In this document: positions 58,867 through 64,000 of the stretch, piece after piece
Position numbering within the stretch: the first letter of the stretch is position 1
How the letters are laid out: the number at the start of each line of letters is the position of its first letter
Source: Rhizophagus irregularis
Lineage: Eukaryota; Glomeromycota; Glomeromycetes; Glomerales; Glomeraceae
Assembly (NCBI RefSeq): GCF_026210795.1
Contig: NC_089430.1
Coordinates: 3,100,001 to 3,164,000 of the forward strand
Length of the DNA stretch: 64,000 bases
Reading direction: 5' to 3'
Position numbers and translations under genes: made by a program
Notes under the pieces: model-generated
What the model was told of the DNA's origin: nothing
Database searches by the model: none
Seen by the model: only the letters and a program-made list of their open reading frames with translations

Positions 58867-59180
58867 CGTATATCACGAGCCATAGTACCCCCCTATGCAT
58901 AGTACCCCCCTTGAAAAATTTCATAGAATTATATAGTACCCAGGGGATATTTTACAATTATCTCACAATCCAGTGATCAGATTTGAGCCATCTTTTTTTA
59001 TTTGATAGCTCTCATTGAACTCTTCAAAATAAAAAAAATATTGTTCAAATTGGACTGGTAGATCGTGAGATATTCGCAAAAAATGGAATTTTTAGGCTTT
59101 GTTTATTTAGTACCCAGGGGTACAGGGTCAAACCCCCGATTCTTGCAAGATACCCGGGGTACTATGGCCCGCTATATACG
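58867..59180. mobile_element. small TIR element, GCCATAGTACCCC ends
   Basis: Inverted ends CGTATATCACGAGCCATAGTACCCC-like: the left has GAGCCATAGTACCCC and the inverted right has GGGCCATAGTACCCC, both preceded by CGTATAT. TAGTACCCAGGGG recurs inside twice. About 314 bp, non-coding; target duplication not resolved. Confidence 0.6.
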
Positions 59181-60760
59181 ATACTAATCACGTGCAAGTG
59201 CACATGACCGAACTACAGTAATAACAGTATATATATAATGCATATCTAGTCAGAAAAAATTATATCTAATTTAATATTTATACTAGTAAAAATCTTTCAC
59301 AATGAATTTTAATTTTAATTTTATGATTAACATCAACATTCAACATGTCTTTTATCATTGATAGTCCAACAATAATTTTGATTCTTATTTTATTCAAATA
59401 ATTCTATTTTAATTTGAGTATTTACTTCACTATTAGAATTTAATAGAATTTCATCCTTTTTAATTTGTTTTTCTCTTATATAAAATGATAATTAATATTT
59501 ATATTAAAAATATAAATTTATACTATTAAATTTAAAAAATTAATTTACCAATATTTGATTTATCTTAATAAAAAAAATCAAGTAATATAAAATCATTAAA
59601 ATATAATTACTAAATAAGATTTTATAATTAATAGTTTTTAAATATTTATTTTTTTTTTGTTTAACTGCAGTATATTTAATAATTTATTAAAGTTTTATAA
59701 AGAAATATACAAATATATACAAAAAATTATAAAAAAACCTAAAATTCTAATATAATTAACTATCAAATTACTTTTTATATAATATTGTATATCTTATATG
59801 TACACTATCAGGCAGAATTAAGATTCAGTAGATAAGAAACATATAGGCTAATATTTTATCTTAAAGTAGTATTCTTTATAATAAAGTCATTTCAAACTAT
59901 TCAAATTTTGCTTAAAAAGATCCAAACTTTGCAAGCCTCATCAAACCTTATTGATTAATTAATTATAATTTTAGCTAATAGAATTTAATAAAAGCTTGTA
60001 AAAGCTTACTCTTTTGGATAAAACTTGCTTAGAAAACACTATTTTAGAATAATGCTTACATTTTTTATATCCATTTAAATTTCATAAAAGTATCTGCTAT
60101 ATTATTATAAAAAATCTTTTCATTATGTTTTATATTACTATAATAATATTATATATCTATAAAATTAAAATAATTCCTCTATAATTCTATATTTAAATTA
60201 GCAAAATGATAAACTAGTTAGCTAAACTAATATAAAATTACATCTAAATATTATGAAGATTTATTTAGATTTTTTAAAATATTTTACAAACTAAATACAG
60301 ATCATAAGTAATATTTCATTAGTATATTAAAAATACTTCTATTTATCTATTCCCATCAGAACTTTGCTTACTTATAAAATAGGTCATTCTTAAACCTAAG
60401 AAAAAATCATATAAAATTCTTTACAGATCCTACTTCAAAAGGAAATTTTATGTTATATTATTATGATTTTTTTCTTTTTAGCTAATTAACCAATAGAATT
60501 TAAGAAAAAAGTAAGATAAAAATTATTAGTAAAGAGCCAATTTTCTACAGTGACCTTTATTATAAGTAAGCAGGATTCTTTCCCACTTTATTATACAATG
60601 AAAATGCATTGATATATCTAATACAAAAGTACTTACAAACCAAAAAAAAAGTATACAAAAAAAAGTAGTGTGTACAAAAATGAAAACAAAAAAAATAAAA
60701 TGTAAAAATAAAAAAATAGTTAGTAACAAAATTACTATAAGTACTTATCTATTATAGCTT
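59181..60760. other. A/T-rich non-coding DNA
   Basis: No gene; frames such as 60526-60729 (-) are low-complexity. Contains a copy of the CAGTGACCTTTATTATAAG word near 60547. Confidence 0.5.
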
Positions 60761-60939
60761 CGAATGGTTAGGCCAGGTCAGGTATTAATTGATAAACCCC
60801 GACTGAAATTTTTTTTCAGGTGCGATCGATTATATCAGATTATCCGTTCGAACGACTGTACTCCGAAACCTGAAAATTTTCAGGATTTATATTAAAATAT
60901 CAAAAAAAAATAGTGCAAAACATTTTTTTTGAAATATTG

Positions 60940-61135
60940 CAATTCAGTTTTTTATATTAAAATTGTATAAAAAGGTGAATCGCAATACTGCAACTAACTT
61001 TTCAATATAAAAAAAATGAATTCTGATATTGCAATTCACTTTTTATATATAAAATTGATATAAAAAAGTGAATTCTGAATTTCTGATACTGCAATTCACT
61101 TTTTATATATAAAATTGATATAAAAAGGTGAATTT
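60940..61135. repeat. palindromic ~50-bp modules, left array
   Basis: About four copies of an imperfect palindrome: AATTCACTTTTTATATATAA, then AATTGATATAAAAAAGTGAA. Copies begin near 60948, 60992, 61040 and 61092. Confidence 0.75.
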
Positions 61136-61979
61136 CAATAGGACTCCGAAAAATACATATAAAAGTTAGAGATGATCGGCAAAATTTTGCCTTAAAATAA
61201 GCAAATATTTTTACTAAAATCAATACGTAAAGTTGACTTCTGACTTTATAATTTATATTAGAATAAGCAAATTTTTTTTATGACATTTGTATATTAAAAA
61301 AATGAAATCATAGTTTTTTTTTAATTTAATTAGTTGTATTTAGAATATACTTCCAGTATAATTGATTTTCAATTGCTAGCATAATGCCAAATTGCATAAA
61401 TTAATTTGTACTGACGTATTTATTTATACTACTATATTTAATTATTTGATAATTCAAGTATTAACATTAAAACAAAAAGATTCTTTATTATTTTTTTATA
61501 AATTATAACAAAAACTTAGAATATTGATAACATTTTAAAGTTAAAGAAAAGTCAATATAATTTATAAAATCATTTCTAAAAGAAAATCCTATTTCTAAAG
61601 AAAAAAAATATTAATACTACTTTCACATATAAAATAAAAAAAATTCCACCCTATTTTCAATTTACTAAAAATTTCAGTTTAGTTTTTAATCTAGAAACCA
61701 TTTCTAATAAAAAAAACAATAGAAATGTTAATAATACTTCTAAAATAAACAAAATAAAGCTAAAAAATTCTTTACTTACAGTGAGCATTGGAGTTCCAGT
61801 CTGAATTTCAAATTTCCTAAGAAAAAAGTAAAAGGAATATTATTATGGTAACATTCCCAAAAAAATTGACTATACTTTTCTCTTAACTCATATTTTTCCA
61901 AGATATTGGTATCTAAAATAATAAATTTTAGATTTAAAAAGTTGCTTTTAAAGAAAAATAATAAAAAGGAATATTAATA

Positions 61980-62140
61980 TCATTCTAAACCAAATATTTT
62001 TTTTTAATAAAATGGCCTGTTGTTAAAAAAATATAACAGTAAAGGCCAAAAAAAAATTTTTATTGAATAAAACAGTTTGTTATAGACCAAAAAAAATTAT
62101 TTTATTTTTTTCTTTCAATAAAATGGTTTGTTAAAAGTCA
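61980..62140. repeat. short tandem repeat, AAAATGGTTTGTT units
   Basis: Three units of roughly 55 bp built on AATAAAATGGYYTGTT followed by a CCAAAAAAAA run. Confidence 0.6.
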
Positions 62141-62227
62141 AAAAATTGAAAAAAAATTATCTATTATCAATCAGATTAGCCGTCAATTACGTATTTTCAA
62201 AAATTTATGTATTATACTATGCATAAT

Positions 62228-62492
62228 GCTGCTTATTAAGGAATTCCAAGGCATTATGCTGCTAATTAATAGAAAATCGCTGGAATTCCAAGGCGTTATG
62301 CTGCTAATTAGTAGAAAATCGCTAGAATTCTAAGCGTTATGCTACTAATTAGTAGAAAATCGCTGGAATTCCAAGGCGTTATGCTGCTAATTAGTAGAAA
62401 ATCGCTGAAATTCCAAGGCGTTATACTGCTAATTAGTAAAAAATTGCTGGAATTCTAAGGCGTTATGCTGCTAATTAGTAGAAGACCGCTGA
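62228..62492. repeat. 42-bp minisatellite, ~6 copies
   Basis: Six tandem copies of a 42-bp unit combining GGAATTCCAAGGCG, TTATGCTGCTAATTAGTAG and AAAATCGCT. Copies differ by one to four bases. Each unit contains the palindromes GGAATTCC and CTAATTAG. Confidence 0.9.
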
Positions 62493-62714
62493 AATTATAT
62501 ATATATATATATTTTATTAAAAAATACCATTGACTATGCAAATTAAAATATATGACATATATAAAAATGATTGTTATTATGCAAACTATATATATAACCT
62601 TTTAAAAAATCTCAAAATCTATGCAAATAAAATTTTATGACTTTTGGAAATTTTACTAATATGGTTAAGCAAACTTACATGTGACCTTTATATGTATTTT
62701 TTGGGGTTTTATTT

Positions 62715-62880
62715 TAATACTGCAATTCACTTTTTATATATAAAATCGATATAAAAAAGTGAATTTCAATACCACTATTCACTTTTTATATATAAAATCA
62801 ATATAAAAAAGCGAATTCCAATATTGCAATTCACTTTTATTATATAAAATCAATATAAAAGTGAATTATAATCACTACTC
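62715..62880. repeat. palindromic ~50-bp modules, right array
   Basis: Three copies of the same AATTCACTTTTTATATA...ATAAAAAAGTGAATT palindrome as at 60940-61135. Confidence 0.75.
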
Positions 62881-63251
62881 TTTATTATATAAAATCGTAG
62901 TTTCGAATTCGACAGGGTCGTTCGAGTTATATTAATGTTACGAAGGCGATGCTGAATTGCAATTGCTAAACCTGATCTGAAAAATTCAGGTCAACTTGTC
63001 AGGTTACCTGAATTTGGTCGGTCAACCTGTTCAGAACTCTAATCAATTATATTTAATTACAATATTTTTTAAATAGTGTTTAAAATTATTATTAGCTTTA
63101 TATAGAATTTATACTAAATTATCTTAATTAAAAAATTTATAAAAATAAATTAAGAAATTTTTTTTACAGTTATTATACATAAAATAAATATTTTTTTTTT
63201 TTTATTGCAATACATTTAATATTTTATTAATCAAAATTTTTATATTAATAT

Positions 63252-63716
63252 CACAGGTCGAAAAGTGAAAAATCAGGCATCAATCAGTCACCAATCAGGC
63301 AGTTTGCTAACTTTTGATCCAGTGATCAGAAAAAAATGAAATATAGCTCATTGGAATCGTCTCAACAAGACGAATCTAATGGTAGTAAGATCATATTTTT
63401 AGGATTAATAGTTAATAAAATATTAAATAAAATATAAATGATACATTTTTATTTTTATATTTTACTTAATTTCTCATCAAGTATTAATCCTAGAAATGCG
63501 GTTTTACTACCATTAGATTCGTCTTGTTGAGAGATGATTCCAATGAGCTATATTTCATTTTTTTCTGATCACTGGATCAAAAGTTAGCAAACTGCCTGAT
63601 TGGTGACGGTATTTGGCGAAAATGCCAATCAGTCACCAATCGGTCACCAATCAGCTACCTGATTGGTGACCAATTGGTGACTGATTGATGCCTAATTTTT
63701 CACTTTTCGACCTGCG
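63252..63716. mobile_element. foldback MITE, copy 3 (CACAGGTCG family, divergent)
   Basis: A 465-bp element with terminal CACAGGTCGAAAAGTGAAAA and, inverted at the right, the same up to CGACCTGCG. It is flanked by TAT on both sides (63249-63251, 63717-63719). The two arms are near-complete inverted copies of ~200 bp (AAATATAGCTCATTGGAATC and its complement) around an A/T-rich centre. It shares the terminal CACAGGTCGAAA and the ATTGGTGACGG word with copies 1 and 2 but has different filler. Confidence 0.88.
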
Positions 63717-63719
63717 TAT

Positions 63720-64000
63720 ATTGTACAATGATCAAATACAAAAAAAAAAAAGAAAAATATAATTAAGTACTAAACTACTTATCATTTAATAAATAGACTC
63801 CACATATGCACTATTACATCAGTAAGATGAATACCAGTGGTGTAGGGTCAACCACCTGTGTGGTGTATGGTGATATTTAGCGGTGTGTAACAGTGTGTAA
63901 AATAAGGAATGTGAACTATACACAGGTGATTAATAGCATTTCGACCCACTCCAAATCACGTGTTTGGCCCGTCGTGTTATTTATCACCTGTATAAACTGT
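63720..64000. other. window end, unclassified
   Basis: GC-richer GTGTGGTGTATGGTG and ACACAGGTGATTAATAGC words suggest another repeat running off the window; not classified. Confidence 0.4.

Larger units (their letters stand above)
60767..63045. mobile_element. possible 2.3-kb foldback element
   Basis: Left end (60767-60900) and right end (62890-63040) share inverted words: TCGAACGAC, CCTGAAAATTTTCAG-like and CAGGTCAGGT-like, each followed inward by arrays of the palindromic module AATTCACTTTTTATAT...ATATAAAAAAGTGAATT. Together they suggest long degenerate terminal inverted repeats. No transposase was seen inside. Boundaries are approximate. Confidence 0.4.

Noticed and set aside
60526-61223. 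Minus-strand frames of Phe/Ile-rich peptides
   Set aside because: Low-complexity and palindromic-module translations.
62228-62492. CRISPR-like array
   Set aside because: The 42-bp units are directly adjacent with no unique spacers; a minisatellite in eukaryotic DNA.
51700-64000. LTR retroelement or other virus-like element
   Set aside because: No LTR pair, reverse transcriptase, integrase or capsid motif recognised in the repeat-rich part.

Overview
The window looks like nuclear DNA of an arbuscular mycorrhizal (Glomeromycotina, Rhizophagus-like) fungus. It is strongly AT-rich. Most genes are split by short AT-rich introns (about 50-110 nt, GTAAGT-like donors, TAG/CAG acceptors). Two family types that are expanded in this lineage are present: a Cys-rich TKL-like kinase and three paralogous T1-type BTB proteins. 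The taxon call is an inference from gene content and style; no marker gene is present.

Positions 1-6.5 kb hold no gene I can support, only a 51-bp tandem repeat and a CpG-rich foldback. From 6.5 to 51 kb the DNA is gene-bearing: a Cys-rich kinase (6536-9610, +), two convergent BTB genes (10444-11567 + and 11984-12836 -), dihydrofolate synthase FOL3 (14521-15840, +), a metallo-beta-lactamase-fold protein with an altered metal site (15937-16783, -), a two-domain Golgi-type glycosyltransferase (17555-19384, -), a charged orphan protein (21806-23046, +), the TPR protein EMW1/TTC27 (23449-26028, -), signal peptidase subunit SPC1 (26442-26995, +), a third BTB gene (29329-30177, -), an F-box/R3H protein (30815-32076, -), a seven-helix membrane protein (38463-39785, +), a CAJ1-like J-protein (41597-42700, -), a Tyr/Pro-rich protein (43235-43858, +), the ER J-protein SCJ1 (44741-46367, -) divergent from ARV1 (46619-47826, +), tRNA-Pro(UGG) (48464-48534, -) and a HAL/NPR-type kinase (49057-50610, -). 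Coding joins were worked out by hand from splice sites and phase, and most families are covered end to end.

From about 51.7 kb to the end the window is gene-poor and transposon-rich. It holds head-on telomere-like arrays (52791-53129) and a broken hAT transposon with an 8-bp target duplication (54298-57276). Two foldback MITEs sit inside the hAT, and a related third copy lies at 63252-63716. There is also a Mutator-like MITE with a 9-bp duplication (58265-58633), other terminal-inverted-repeat elements, a 42-bp minisatellite, and arrays of small palindromic modules. No LTR retroelement, Polinton or CRISPR array was recognised.

Functional themes: several genes serve the secretory pathway (SPC1, SCJ1, ARV1, the glycosyltransferase, and EMW1 through cell-wall maintenance). 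The kinases and BTB proteins look like lineage-expanded signalling or adaptor families. The most unusual items are the foldback MITE family and its twin insertions, the degenerate GT31-like plus GT34 fusion, the altered metallo-beta-lactamase site, and the BTB C-terminal domain.
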